Below, piece after piece: positions 1-11,534 of a DNA stretch of 64,000 bases. The DNA is from Cerrena zonata (lineage: Eukaryota > Basidiomycota > Agaricomycetes > Polyporales > Cerrenaceae): assembly GCA_038087015.1 (NCBI GenBank), contig JASBNA010000067.1:124001-188000 (forward strand), read 5' to 3'. Every line of letters begins with the position of its first letter. The stretch's first letter is position 1. The notes under the pieces are model-generated. The model did not search any database, was not told where the DNA came from, and was given only the letters and a program-made list of their open reading frames with translations. The translations under genes and the position numbers were made by a program.

Positions 1-12
1 GGTCTGTTTATG

Positions 13-39
13 GCGATGATCTTCGAATTTTCATTTTTT
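13..39 (+). promoter_or_regulatory. PAC-like and RRPE-like promoter elements of UTP23
   Basis: GCGATGA at 13-19 matches the core of the PAC element. The T-rich GAATTTTCATTTTTT at 25-39 resembles the RRPE element. The pair is typical of ribosome-biogenesis genes in budding yeasts, and it lies 60-86 bp upstream of the UTP23 start, which fits that regulon. The match is by eye only. Confidence 0.5.
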
Positions 40-98
40 TTTTTCATCTTCATCACCAAGTTCTTCTTTTCAACCAGCAAGATAGTCCACCAAAACCA

Positions 99-907
99 AT
101 GAGACAAAAGAGAGCCAAAGCTTACAAGAAGCAAATGGGTGTTTATATCCACACCTTCAAATTCAGGGAACCTTTCAAACGATAGTGGATGACGAACTTA
201 TCTTGACTTGTATTAAATCATCTTTTAACTTGACCAAGGGCCTCGATAGAACCATACAATCAGAATCCAAACCTATGATAACACAATGCTGTATGCAAGC
301 ATTGTATGCCACAAATAACCAAGCAGCTATTGATTTGGGAAAATCTTTTGAAAGACGTCGTTGTAACCATCCTCCAAGAGACCCTAAACCACCTTCCGAG
401 TGTATTGCATCCATAACAAATATTGAGGGTCAAAACAAGCATCGTTACGTTGTTGCTTCTCAAAGTGTTGAATTGCGTAAGCAATTACGTAAAGTACCGG
501 GTGTTCCACTCATTTTCATGAATAGGTCAGTCATGGTCATGGAACCCTTGAGTCATGCCAGTAGTAAGTTTGCTGAAGAAGTGGAACTGAGAAAATTAAC
601 CGGTGGGTTGAACAACGCCCTGACAGCTGGCTACATTAATAAAGAGGATGAACCGGAAAATGAAGGAGATGACCAGCCAAGGAAGAAGAGAAAGGGACCA
701 AAGGGACCCAATCCCTTGAGTATCAAGAAGAAGAAGCCAGATACCCAGGCTAAAGAGGATAAGTCTGAACAACCAAAGAAGAGAAGAAGAAAACATCACA
801 AAAAATCAAATGGCGAGAATGAAAACCCAAGTAATGAGAATGAAGGTTCTTCAAATCATGAGCATGAAGGTTCTTCAACTAATGAGAAGGCTGTTAGCTC
901 AGAATGA
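99..907 (+). CDS. UTP23: rRNA-processing protein Utp23 (one frameshift)
   Basis: Small-subunit processome protein needed for early 18S rRNA maturation in the nucleolus; it has a degenerate PIN-like fold. The ATG at 99 opens with MRQKRAKAYKKQMGVYIHTF, the conserved Utp23 start. The frame then hits a stop after FREPFKR, and the +2 frame continues with TIVDDELILTC, the CCMQALY block, the ERRRCNH Cys/His cluster and VPGVPLIFMNRSVMVMEPLS, all hallmarks of the family. A single missing base near 175 (TTCAAACG where TTCCAAACG would restore the frame) explains the break. The corrected protein is about 269 aa. The C-terminus is a basic Lys/Arg-rich tail followed by two EGSS-type acidic repeats. The gene lies tail to tail with FAP1, 188 bp away. 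The break is most likely a sequencing indel. Confidence 0.93.
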
Positions 908-1095
908 AAAGGCTTCAGTACAAACTAAATTGACAAAAAAATTAACGAAGTTTCCAATGAAGGCATTAAGTGACCCTTCTTAACTTCTTCTGCATTTCTC
1001 TGTAAATTAAAAAATTTTATGTAAATTAATATACACTCATATAGTTCATTAACTTCTATGTAATGCTGCAATTCTATAACCAATAAATATATACT

Positions 1096-4081
1096 CTATT
1101 CGATAGCTAAAGCATCGAAAGAATTTAAACTTTGCTTCTCTTTAATGACTTCATTTCGCTGAGGAACAACACTATTTTCATCAATTTTCAAAATTGTGTT
1201 GGCGGCTTCATCAACCATGCATAACTTACAGTCAAAAGCTATCAATTCGTCACGTAATTTCTGTTTACTAGACTTCATTAGCATGTATAAGATATTCTCG
1301 CGATCAAGATTCATTTCTTTATAAGAAGCTTTATCGTATAAGATATAAGTAGATTCTGTCATCCACTGTAAAGTCGGCATCGAAATCGCATCCTTGTGTT
1401 TAAAGCTGGACATGATTGAATCAACTGCCTTCTCAATGTCTTCCTTGACAATGCCAAAGAAAACATCTTGAATCACTATGGCATTGAAGTAAGCATCATC
1501 ATCAGCCAATTGTTGCAATTCTTTTTCTCGAACTTGTTTTTGTCTTAATTCTTCATCCTTAAGAATTGCAGGTTCAATTTTAATATCAGGTTTCGTTGTT
1601 GATTTTGTTATCACGACAAAAACCGATCTATTAGGTTCTGGGTCTTGTGACTCCGAATATAATTTATATGTCTCAGCTAAAGCGTGTACAAATGCTCTTT
1701 GAGGTTTGTTCATTTTACCAAAATGAAACAGTTTCTTTGGATTTGAAATGCCACTAGCAACTTCATCTTCATAGTCACTAATAAAATCGAGCATGGTCAG
1801 TTCAATCTTACTACACCATGCTCTTTGTCTTTCATATACTTTAGTTACTGATTCTGGATAAGGGTTCTCGTTGGTTTCCTGAACTCCAAAAGCAGCTTTT
1901 AATTCAGCATCTCTTTTAGCTTGTGAACATAATTCATCGCAGTCTAGAATAGTACCAATACATGTAGAATCATTGATTGAACTTCCACATATGGTCTTCT
2001 TTGTTCTGCGCCCGCATTCACATTTGAGTGTCACTTGCTCTTTACATTGAACATTATCACAAGTGCCCTTTTTCAGGGTATGACATTTCAATTTACAAAA
2101 ATGAGGACAAGTAGATCTCACCTTATGACAAATTGCTTGACAAGACTCAACGGGAGCGTGAACACCTTCAACACATTGTAGAGAACAAACTCTTGAACAT
2201 TGGTGACCACAGGCCTTATTAACAGTGCAAATTTTTCCGCAGGAGACATTTGTTTGTGAACAAATAACGTTTGAAATTTCCTTCCTTAATCCACAATTGC
2301 ATGATTTGGTAACAAGCTTGGTACATTTAGGACAAGGTTTCAGATCATCGTGACATTCATGGGTATCTTGCGGGTGACCACATTCTTTAGGGCGATTACA
2401 TTGTTCATGACATTCAATCTTAGTACCACATCTAACAGGGGCTGGAATAATGGTTTTACCACAATTACAGATTAAATCTTCATTTGAAGATTCTAAGCAA
2501 ACTCCACATGGACCATTATGACACAAGGCCTCGCAGTAATGTTGACCACACAGTTTCAATCTATTACAGGTACGAGTACATATATGAATAGGTTCCATCG
2601 ACATTAACTCGTCATCGAAGTTAGCCCTAGTCCTGTTTCTGATTTGTTTCTTCTTTTCACGTTCACGCTTCAAAGCTGCTTGTTCTGAAGGGCAACATAC
2701 TTCTCTATGGTAATGACGACGACAATTTAAAAGAACTGGACATTTGTGGGTACATCTAGGTAATTGTTTATCTTGTAAAAACTTACAAGGAACCAAAAAT
2801 GAATTATTCCCACATTGACACTTAGTATCTATTATATTATAACAAATACATTCACCGGGGTGACATTTGGCCAAACATGTGCAACCACACTTCAATGTCT
2901 TACCGCAAACATTGTCACATTCAGGCATAGGATCAGTACATTTAGTTCTTGAGGAATCTTCAACGCTTTTCTTTCCACAGTAGCAAGTTCTCACAACTTC
3001 TGGTGAATATTTACAGACGGGCGCTTTAGAAGGTAATGGCTGACAAGATAATTCTTCAAAATGGACTTCACAATCATAAGACAAAATTACTGTATCATCG
3101 CATTTGCTTCCTCCAATAAATTCTTTGTTATCTTTATAGCAAATTTTAGGATCTCTTTCATGGCAATAAATATCTTTATCGTTTTTTCCACAATAACATT
3201 TAGTAGTAACTCTTTCCTTACATTGACCACATAATCCCGAGTGACATTCTTTGATCGAACAAGTATGGCCCAAATCACATAATTCTGTCTCGCATGGTTG
3301 CGGACATTTCCATCCTGATTCATATGGGGTGATCATACAAGGTAACTGACGTTCAGACTTACCGCAGTGACATTTCATTAAGGGACCAAGAGCCCCACAA
3401 ACCGGATGTTGACCAGGATGACACATCGATGCACAACTGTGGATACAATCGTCATACTTATAGTTACAAGTATTACCACAACTAAATGGGATTAAGGAGT
3501 TCGAATCTGGATTGGTGACACGGCCACACCAACAAGTAAATCTATTTGGAATCTTGTTGTGCTCAATGTTGCAAGCCGGGCATCTCCATCTTTTGTTAGC
3601 AGTAGAAGATCCTCTAATACTCCAATCTTTGATACAATCCAAATCATAGACACGATAACAGTTATCGCAAGGACCAAATGGTAGACTTATTATCAATCTC
3701 GCAGGTACACACGAGACAAGTATAGACACCGTCTTGAATCTCTTGGATTATAGTTGTGGATAAAGATTCATTCAATTCATCTTCATCGGATGAATCACTA
3801 GCATCACTTGACTCATTTCCTTCTTCAGTGTCAGAGACAAGCGGGGGTAAATTTTCAGTGGATGCACTGACTGATGACCCTTCACTCAACTCAGCATGTT
3901 TGTGCAGGTGAGTGGTAATATCGTTTGAATTTGAAGATTCTGCTTGTTCAGGGTGGATGATTATATTTATATCATCACTGCTGCTGTTCCGACTAAGAAC
4001 GTCTTCAGAAGAAAAAGACGACCTTGACGTGAGATCTTGAGCAGCCTTCGGTAGTCCCACTGGTTTTCTAGCGTCCTCCAT
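1096..4081 (-). CDS. FAP1: NF-X1-type zinc-finger protein Fap1 (one frameshift)
   Basis: Homologue of yeast Fap1, an NF-X1 family protein that binds the FKBP12 prolyl isomerase and has been linked to rapamycin response. Translation starts at 4081 with an acidic, Ser-rich N-terminus of about 110 residues. It then enters a RING-like Cys cluster (YTCLVCTCEI) and stops after IWSLR. The neighbouring frame resumes with CDNCYRVYDLDCIKDW and runs through about ten NF-X1 Cys/His modules of the form CGHQC..C..C. It ends in an R3H-like segment (near VYERQRAWCSKIELTMLDF) and a C-terminal domain. One extra base near 3669 (TCCTTGCG where TCCTGCG is expected) splits the RING. The repaired length is about 994 aa, normal for the family. 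The gene is divergent to nothing and convergent with UTP23. Confidence 0.9.
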
Positions 4082-4590
4082 ACTCTCAGCTTGGCAAAAC
4101 CAAAATTATCAATGAAGTTGAGTCTTCTCTCTGAAAGACTGAATGAGTAATCTTTTTTTTTGTCTTTCAGTTGTTCGTGTCTGCTCTGAAAATAGACTTT
4201 AGCTGCAACAATTTCTGAGTTCCGCGCATAATCTCCTTCTTTAAAGTAGCAAGTTTATAACTGAAGATTCTGAAATTTTCAATTTCTCGATCAAAACTAC
4301 ATTTGAATGGGTTTATGACTATTTGAAAACATTATAAGGCAGTAAAACTAAGAATATGAGATAGGTTGTAAAAAGAATAGTGAGACTATGAAATAAAAAA
4401 ATTAAGATTTTGGGGGGATAAAAATGGATATTAGGAAAAGAGAAATCAAAATGAATTGAACCATAAAAACAGTAAATGTATATATAGGATCCCTGAATAA
4501 TATACAAGCATATTAAAAGTTAAGCAAAACCATTTAGCAAAATTCCAGATTAATGCCAAATCAATTTGATGAAGTTTTTTTCAGAAAATA
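4082..4590. other. Intergenic region, FAP1 promoter and kinase 3' flank
   Basis: AT-rich spacer of 509 bp between two minus-strand genes. It should hold the FAP1 promoter and the terminator of the downstream kinase gene. I see no ORF with family resemblance, no tRNA and no clear repeat beyond short T runs near 4150. Confidence 0.6.
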
Positions 4591-7500
4591 TTAACCGATT
4601 CTAATACTTCTTCTCTTGAAGAAATCCATGACTTTACGGGCCGCACTGGCTTCCTTGCCATTAACAGAGGAAGAGCCAGTTGATCCGTTTTGACTAGTCG
4701 ATCTTCTTGAAGTGGAAGAAGATGCAGATCCAACTCTTTTTTGGTCTTTATTAGACGATGCTTGAACATTTCCCTCGCTTGAAGGCTCCAAGACTCTTTT
4801 CGATGAATTTGGAGTATGAGTTCCAGAGCCGGGAGCATTTGATGATACGTTAGATGTTGATGAGTTATAGGTGTTATAGAAAGATAAAATGCTGAATCGA
4901 TTACGCTTCTTTGAATCTTTATTTTCCTTATTTGAGTCTCTTGATCTGACTGATGCAGTTTTAGCTAAAGGTTTTGAATCCTTTTCGAAATCTTTTGAGT
5001 CGGTTTCTTTGTGTGCTTTTTTGGATCCAGTTCTTGTGACTCCATTGGCTTTAGATTTTTCTTTACGTTTTGAATCAATCAGCTGTCTTTTATTTGAAGA
5101 AGGTGGCTGTAACTTACCATCTTTTTCAGACTCAGAGTTAACTTGGGGAGCTTCTTCTTTTTTATCAGTGACTTCATTAGTATTTTCCTTTCCATTAGAT
5201 TCGTCTTTATTTTTATTTTCAATCGGTTTCGAATCAACTAATTCCTTTTCTTTGACCTTAACAGTTGGAGAAGTAGTTGGAACTGCAAAAGTAGGTGGTT
5301 GACTTATTTGAGGGGTTGATGCATTGGTTACTTTGGTTTCAATTGCCGAAGTATCTACCAAATCTGAGTTATTTAATTTTTGAGATTTTTGAGGACTATG
5401 CAGATCACTAAGTTCTAAAGTATCCATTTTATCTTCTAAATAACTCAAGACAGAATTTCTTTTATTCTCACTATTATTTAAATTCGTATCACTTGTTAAC
5501 ACGCCATTAACGTGAATATGAGTGACTACTGAATTTCTTCTTGATGCCACATCAGATTTAACACCTGAGTTAGGACTATTACTTGATCTCTCTAAATTAC
5601 CAGAATTTTCTGAAATTGGAGAATTTTTAGTTGGTGAAGTTGATAAAAATTGAGAATATGGTAAGTTAGCAGGAGAAGATATTTTGATGAAGTTAGTATT
5701 ATCATCATTACTCTTATTTGATAAATTAGTATTTGAATTTGATGTACCAGCACTTGCATATGCAGATGACATTGAAGATGGATGATAGGAGGTTGGTCTT
5801 GGTTTTTTATTGGTATGAGGTAATCTATTTGATTCTCTAGAGGATCCGTTCTTACTACTATTTGCACTAGTATTAATGAAACCATTTGTTGATGAAGTAT
5901 TTGATGTTGGAGGTTTTGTTGGACTTTCAACAATGGTACCAATGGTACCGGTATAAGTTGAAGCTCTTGGTAAATAAGTAGGTAAATGATTTGCAGCCTT
6001 ATGAGAACTTGAAGTAATTGGTTCAATATTTTGTTGGGGTTGAATTGATTGTTGAGGTTGATCAGGTGTAATATTCATTTGAACCATTGATAAATCAATA
6101 GAAGAAGTTGAACTTCTTTTATTAGTACTATTATTATTATTACTTTCAGTTACCACTGCTTTCAAAGCAGTACTTGCTGGAGAATAAGTATTTGAAATTG
6201 AAGCAGATTTAGCATGACCACGAACATAACCAGAATTATTGAAGATTTGTTGTTTTGTTGGAGAGTGATTTGAAACATGAGATGAGGTGATTGTACTATT
6301 GCTATTATTATTGATATTTGGATTATGAATATAATTAGCATTATTATTATTTTGTACAATACCAGAAGGTGAAGAATTTGATATTGAAGATGCAGATGAA
6401 TTAATATGTTGAGATCTAGGAGATTCATTTTCTGGTAAAGCGATAGCATTAGCAAAAGATGAACTAGTTGTTGGAACTGAAGTATTACTATTATAAATAA
6501 TATTTGTACTTGAATAAGATCTTGCATGAGAATTCATCATTAAACTTGAAGAATTAGTTCTTTCATTAATCATTGAGAATCTTTTATTTTTATTATTTGA
6601 TAAAAGATGAGTTGAATTTCTATCTTTACTTTCTTTATGAATCTTATCCCATTCAGGTTGTCTAATTGATAATAAATTAACGTAAGGACTTAACCAAGGG
6701 TGATTTCTAATTGCATCAATATTAATTCTTTTCTTTGGTTCCGGTACAATTATTTTTCTTAATAAATCTCTTGCTAATGGACTAACATATTCTGGGAAAG
6801 TTAAAGGAGTTTTACAAATATAATGATATAATTTAACAATATCTGATCCATCTTCATTATCAGGATCATCATCAAAGGGTAGATAACCAGATAACATTGC
6901 ATAAAGTATAACCCCTAAAGACCAAATATCAACTTTTTTACCTTCATAAGGAGATTGAGTTAAAACTAATTCAGGAGCAGCATAACAAGGAGAACCACAA
7001 GAAGTTTTCATTAAATCATTTTTTTCTTTATTATAAGAATTAACAAAACCAAAATCAGAAATGATGACATTTTTATGTTTATCTAATAATAAATTTTCCA
7101 ATTTCAAATCACGATGAATTAAACCTTTTGAATGCATATAATCAACACCACTAACTAATTGGGCAAATAATTTTTTGGCAATATTTTCTTTTAAATACTT
7201 ATGATGTAAAATATAGTCAAATAATTCACCACCAGATGCATATTCAAGAACAATACCAATATATTTACCACTTTTCATAACTTCCACTAAATTTACAATA
7301 TTTGGATGGTTTAATAATTTTAAAGAGTTAATTTCACGATGAATTTTAATTTCCAGTTCAGAATCTTTCATGATAGTATCACGTTTAATTAATTTGATTG
7401 CAACTTGACTTGGTTGTTTACCATCTTTACGCCAACCTAATTTAACTTTACCGAATTCTCCTTCACCTAAAGTTGAACCTAAGATATAAGAACCAAATCT

Positions 7501-7788
7501 AACTTCTCTATGAATTCTTTTAGCGTTTATATTATAATTGGGGTTTTGATTATTTGATGTTGAAGTTGTTATGGTGGGGTTACTGGCGTTAATGGAGCCA
7601 TTGGTTACTGCAGATGTTGTTGAATGAACACTATTTGATCTTGAGTGGCATGAAGCAGGCACTGCTGATGGAATATTATTTGATGCAGAAGATATGTTAT
7701 TTGAAGGAACAGAAGATGGAGTTGACGAAGGAGTTGATACTATAACAGGATGGGTAGGGACCGTGGGATGAAGTATTTGAGAAGCCAT
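4591..7788 (-). CDS. Kin4/Frk1-family Ser/Thr protein kinase
   Basis: An intact 1065-aa kinase. In budding yeast, Kin4 holds back mitotic exit when the spindle is misplaced; Frk1 is its paralogue. Residues 1-97 are low-complexity Ser/Asn/Pro. The kinase domain spans about 99-370, with glycine loop GEGEFGKV (108-115), Lys132, HRDLKLEN (225-232), DFG (245-247), and CGSPCYAAPE in the activation segment. The opening GSYILGSTLGEGEFGKVKLG, the DFGFVN motif and FPEYVSPLARDLLRKIIVPEPKKRI match Kin4/Frk1 rather than Snf1 or Kin1. About 690 residues of Ser/Asn-rich, probably disordered and phospho-regulated sequence follow. The protein ends in a short basic motif RKVMDFFKRRSIRIG, which looks conserved and may be a membrane or protein docking site. 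The start is the only ATG in context. I cannot tell which paralogue this is. Confidence 0.85.
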   Translation of the reverse strand: MASQILHPTVPTHPVIVSTPSSTPSSVPSNNISSASNNIPSAVPASCHSRSNSVHSTTSAVTNGSINASNPTITTSTSNNQNPNYNINAKRIHREVRFGSYILGSTLGEGEFGKVKLGWRKDGKQPSQVAIKLIKRDTIMKDSELEIKIHREINSLKLLNHPNIVNLVEVMKSGKYIGIVLEYASGGELFDYILHHKYLKENIAKKLFAQLVSGVDYMHSKGLIHRDLKLENLLLDKHKNVIISDFGFVNSYNKEKNDLMKTSCGSPCYAAPELVLTQSPYEGKKVDIWSLGVILYAMLSGYLPFDDDPDNEDGSDIVKLYHYICKTPLTFPEYVSPLARDLLRKIIVPEPKKRINIDAIRNHPWLSPYVNLLSIRQPEWDKIHKESKDRNSTHLLSNNKNKRFSMINERTNSSSLMMNSHARSYSSTNIIYNSNTSVPTTSSSFANAIALPENESPRSQHINSSASSISNSSPSGIVQNNNNANYIHNPNINNNSNSTITSSHVSNHSPTKQQIFNNSGYVRGHAKSASISNTYSPASTALKAVVTESNNNNSTNKRSSTSSIDLSMVQMNITPDQPQQSIQPQQNIEPITSSSHKAANHLPTYLPRASTYTGTIGTIVESPTKPPTSNTSSTNGFINTSANSSKNGSSRESNRLPHTNKKPRPTSYHPSSMSSAYASAGTSNSNTNLSNKSNDDNTNFIKISSPANLPYSQFLSTSPTKNSPISENSGNLERSSNSPNSGVKSDVASRRNSVVTHIHVNGVLTSDTNLNNSENKRNSVLSYLEDKMDTLELSDLHSPQKSQKLNNSDLVDTSAIETKVTNASTPQISQPPTFAVPTTSPTVKVKEKELVDSKPIENKNKDESNGKENTNEVTDKKEEAPQVNSESEKDGKLQPPSSNKRQLIDSKRKEKSKANGVTRTGSKKAHKETDSKDFEKDSKPLAKTASVRSRDSNKENKDSKKRNRFSILSFYNTYNSSTSNVSSNAPGSGTHTPNSSKRVLEPSSEGNVQASSNKDQKRVGSASSSTSRRSTSQNGSTGSSSVNGKEASAARKVMDFFKRRSIRIG

Positions 7789-8503
7789 CGTAAAAGATGA
7801 AAAAAGAGAACAGAAAAATAAAGAAAAACAAATAGAGTAAGATCAAAATTTGGGAAAAAATAAAAGAATCAAAGGAAAAAAAACCAAAATATACCAAGTT
7901 CCAGTGTTTAAATGAAATAAAGATACCAGGTAAGACAGAAAAACGAAAAGAAAATTAGATTGAATAAACAACAATGGATACAACAAAGAAAAAGGAGATC
8001 AGAAGGGTAAAATAAAAGGAAATGCAAAAGAGAATCAAAGACGAAACAGGATTGCAACCCACTTAGATTAACTATGTTACCGAACAAACAACTGGGAAAA
8101 GGTTGAAAAGTCAATGTTGAAAAATTGGTGATGTATTCAACTTTTTTGTTTTCTTTTTCGTTGAAACCTTTTTTTTTTTTTTTTCAATTAATGATGATGT
8201 TTTCTTTCTTTCTTTTGAGTCTTGAAGCGTGTCACCGAAGTTTAAAGCTGTAACAAACCTGGACTGGCGTGGGGATGGAGAGTGAATGAGTTTTACTTGA
8301 GAAGGCGAGAACGACACGGGGCCAGGAATGGTAAGACGATGGAAGTCTGGAGTCGAAAGAAAGAGAATGGGTGAAGATGAAATGGGATTGGAACAACAAG
8401 ATATGTTAAAAGTTATGACTTGAAACAAATTGCAGGGAAACGAGGTATTCTAAAAGTAAACACCGCTAACGAAGTATCACCAAAACAAAAAAAAAAAATA
8501 AGG

Positions 8504-8540
8504 TAAAAAAAAAAAAAAAAATAAAATAAAATAAAATAAA
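8504..8540. repeat. Poly-A and AAAAT microsatellite
   Basis: A run of A followed by four AAAAT-type units. This is simple-sequence DNA upstream of the kinase gene. Confidence 0.85.
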
Positions 8541-8910
8541 AAAACGAGAAGAGGAAAACCAAAACAAATTATTATATGTAGTCGAATAAAAATCAAACTC
8601 TGAAAAGGCTTTTAAACGTTGGATAAGACGACGTGAATAACCCGAATATATGGAGACTTTCGATTAGACTGGGATACCTGGAAGTTTATTATGGCAAAAT
8701 ACGAAATATCAATTGCAAAAGGATGTAGGGAAGTAGTCAATCGATACGAAAAGATGATTTCATAGGTTAGAAAAGGGAGCGGGATAACGATGTAACCTAT
8801 AGCAGCGGATCCGTGTAGTAGATACAAGTGTGTATCAGCAGCAAGCGACTATGATCGACTGATTGTTTACCAGCGGGATTGTAATTGTGGAATAAGCTGT
8901 AGAAGATGGG

Positions 8911-8942
8911 ATGTAGAAGAAGATGTAGAAGAAGATGTAGAG
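8911..8942. repeat. 12-bp tandem repeat ATGTAGAAGAAG
   Basis: Two full copies and a partial third copy of ATGTAGAAGAAG in direct tandem. It is non-coding as far as I can see. Confidence 0.85.
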
Positions 8943-9104
8943 ATTAAGTGAAAGGTTATAGATCAAATTAACAGCGGTTATTCACAAAAAAGATCAAAAC
9001 AAAAAAACAGAACATCCATTACAATAACCATTTCAAGGGTGTGCTCTTCCCACTTGGTTACCTGATAGTACTTTCACTAGACGACCCAGTAGTTTAGCCG
9101 CTGG

Positions 9105-9137
9105 TGGTTCTTTGTTGGTTCTTTGTTGGTTCTTTGT
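9105..9137. repeat. 11-bp tandem repeat TGGTTCTTTGT, three copies
   Basis: Three perfect head-to-tail copies of an 11-bp unit in the RAD51 upstream region. Confidence 0.9.
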
Positions 9138-9296
9138 TGATCTTTTAACTGGGTTAGGATGTTGATGTGATTAATAGCCTGGTGTATGGGTGCAGACTGC
9201 GGTTTGTTGATGCTTTCGCCGCATCGGGCAAGACCATTTTGTCCCGGTGATTGATTCGCAACCGCATTGTTGATTGAGTGATCTCCACATTTGGTC

Positions 9297-9385
9297 CTAC
9301 AACTACAACTATAACTACAACTACAACTACAACTACAATTACAGTTACAACTACAACTACAATTACAATTATAACTACAATTACA
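9297..9385. repeat. CTACAA/ATTACA microsatellite
   Basis: About 90 bp of a 6-bp unit, CTACAA with occasional T for C changes, some 400 bp upstream of RAD51. On the minus strand it encodes only a Val/Ile run, so the open frame across it is an artefact of the repeat. Confidence 0.9.
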
Positions 9386-9522
9386 CTTGATTTATCAAAC
9401 TGACTCCGCAAGTAGACTATGTAAAACATACGGAACAGAGTATTCTTGAATATTGTAGCTTTCGCGCAAAATTAGGAGTAAACCGGGGTTCTTCGTGCAA
9501 GTCGGCCGTTGTCGCATCTGCC

Positions 9523-9563
9523 TAGGCATTAGTGGAGTAGGCATTAGTGGAGTAGGCGTTAGT
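9523..9563. repeat. 15-bp tandem repeat TAGGCATTAGTGGAG
   Basis: Two full copies and one partial, slightly changed copy of a 15-bp unit in the RAD51 promoter region. Confidence 0.9.
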
Positions 9564-9796
9564 ATGATATCGGATAGGGGCTGGTTATGTCATAGCTTTG
9601 GACAGGAAACGGTCGGTGCTGATTTGACGATCACGTGACAAGAGAATAGACCCAGACACCAGATTTTTTGATCTTTTTTTTGGGGGAGGGAGAGAGGGGC
9701 GTTCGCCTACCAATTAATTCGGGCGGCGCGTTATTTACAATTATATAAAGAGATGAAATCCTACTTAATAATACACGTCTCCAAAGAAGACCAAAG

Positions 9797-10825
9797 ATGA
9801 CTCAAGCAGAATTAGAACAAGGAGAAATAGACCAGGAGGATGTGATTGCAGGACCTTTACCGATCGAGCAACTAGAAGGAAACGGGATCACCTCGGGAGA
9901 CATCAAGAAATTAAAACTCGAAGGATACCACACGGTTGAATCGATTGCTTATACTTCGAAAAAAAATTTATTAAACGTTAAAGGAATCTCTGAAGCAAAA
10001 GCGGATAAGATTTGTGGAGAGGCCAGTAGACTAGTCCCGTTGGGGTTTACCACTGCATCGGAGTTCCATGTCAGAAGATCAGAACTAATTTGTATAACTA
10101 CTGGTTCAAAACAGTTGGATACTTTATTAGGAGGAGGTATTGAAACCGGGTCTATAACCGAATGTTTTGGTGAATTTAGAACCGGGAAATCCCAGTTGTG
10201 TCACACTTTGGCAGTGACTTGCCAATTACCCATCGATATGGGTGGTGGGGAAGGTAAATGTTTATATATCGATACCGAAGGGACTTTTAGACCAGTGAGA
10301 TTAGTCTCAATTGCTCAAAGATATGGTTTAAACCCGGATGATTGTTTGGATAACGTGGCGTATGCAAGAGCTTATAATGCAGAACATCAATTCCAATTAT
10401 TAAACCAAGCTGCTCAAATGATGAGCGAATCAAGATTTTCTCTTTTGATCGTTGATTCAATCATGTCGTTATACAGAACTGATTATAGTGGAAGAGGTGA
10501 ATTATCCGCTAGACAAGCTCACGTTGCTAAATACATGAGACACTTGCAAAGATTGGCCGATGAATTTGGTATTGCTGTGGTAATCACCAATCAAGTCGTG
10601 GCTCAAGTCGATGGTTCCGCTGCCATGTTTAATCCTGATCCTAAAAAACCAATTGGTGGGAATATCATCGCTCATAGTTCAACTACTAGATTAAGTTTTA
10701 AAAAGGGTAAAGGTGAAACCAGAATTTGTAAAGTCTACGATAGTCCTTGTTTACCTGAAAGTGAAGCTGTTTTCGCTATTTATGAAGATGGTATTGGTGA
10801 TCCAAAACTCGAATCCGATGATTGA
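9797..10825 (+). CDS. RAD51: Rad51 recombinase
   Basis: Strand-exchange recombinase of homologous recombination, forming nucleoprotein filaments on single-stranded DNA. The 342-aa product is full length for the family, with a shorter acidic N-terminus than S. cerevisiae. It has the N-terminal helix-hairpin-helix region (about 20-85, [28 protein letters not shown]). Walker A is GEFRTGKS (125-132), and Walker B is LLIVDS with Asp220. The loop regions ([28 protein letters not shown]) and C-terminal ATP cap ([12 protein letters not shown]) are all conserved. The frame is intact and I saw no in-frame CTG codon. The long upstream gap carries an E-box; no perfect MCB cell-cycle box was seen, only GGCGCG near 9725. 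Confidence 0.98.
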   Translation: MTQAELEQGEIDQEDVIAGPLPIEQLEGNGITSGDIKKLKLEGYHTVESIAYTSKKNLLNVKGISEAKADKICGEASRLVPLGFTTASEFHVRRSELICITTGSKQLDTLLGGGIETGSITECFGEFRTGKSQLCHTLAVTCQLPIDMGGGEGKCLYIDTEGTFRPVRLVSIAQRYGLNPDDCLDNVAYARAYNAEHQFQLLNQAAQMMSESRFSLLIVDSIMSLYRTDYSGRGELSARQAHVAKYMRHLQRLADEFGIAVVITNQVVAQVDGSAAMFNPDPKKPIGGNIIAHSSTTRLSFKKGKGETRICKVYDSPCLPESEAVFAIYEDGIGDPKLESDD

Positions 10826-11534
10826 TTCCATATCGAATCATTTCTTTGTATTATATTTAGTTCTTTTGGGTAGTTATTTATTAATGTATTTGGTAACCTG
10901 TAATTGTCCGCAACCTGTAGCTGTTTCAACGTTTTCTTCCTAAAAACGGCATGACACAAACTTGTCTATTGGCTTTTTTTATCTTTTCCATCAGTAGTCC
11001 GGGTAACCCCGATGTGGATCCACCGTTTTTTTTTTCACTTCACTTCTATTGCCTATAGCTACTCAGCGTAAGGTTATGATGTAAAGCTACGATAAGTAAG
11101 GCTATGACCGGGTACAGTATGGTGGGTGACAGTGCAATGTAAGAGTAAGTGTTGTGGGCCTGCTTAATTCAGAAATAAGCTGGAACGGACTCACAAAACC
11201 GAAGCTCTTTTTTAAGACACTCAAATTTTTTTTTTTTTATTTTTTTTTTTTTTTAGTGTTTCCCATTTTATCTATTCGATCAACGAGCATCTGCTCTTAA
11301 TAGAAAATTTTAATTTTGCTTTACTTTGAATTTTTTTATATAATTACTCTTCTTCCATTCCACTATAAGGTAAATCTATTCCAAGTCCGAGGTGTTTCAC
11401 TTGTATATCCACGGTGGTTCTACCCATACATTAGATTTGTTTATTTCGAAGGAAAAAAAAAAGTTTCAATTAAAATTTTGAGAAAAGCTTTAAAATTAAT
11501 GGATTGAATCATAACTATTCAGAAAAGATACAAG
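10826..11534. other. Intergenic region, LEU3 promoter and leader
   Basis: 709 bp between RAD51 and LEU3, with T tracts near 11227-11256 that are typical of nucleosome-free promoter DNA. I see no RNA gene and no credible ORF. A GTAAGT-like donor near 11144 has no matching branch point. Confidence 0.55.

Larger units (their letters stand above)
7789..9796. other. 2-kb intergenic region between kinase gene and RAD51
   Basis: Divergent promoter region. It contains long A and T runs, several short tandem repeats (listed separately) and one CACGTG E-box near 9632. Small open frames are present, but none shows codon structure or resemblance to a family. The length is unusual for this window, where most gaps are 200-700 bp. 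It may hold a long 5' leader for the kinase gene or an unrecognised non-coding RNA. Confidence 0.6.

Noticed and set aside
8111..8428. 105-codon minus-strand frame upstream of the Kin4-like kinase
   Set aside because: No ATG at its start that I could support, no motif, and includes T and C tracts typical of promoter DNA.
9154..9429. 91-codon minus-strand frame rich in Val and Ile
   Set aside because: The residues come from the CTACAA/ATTACA microsatellite read backwards.
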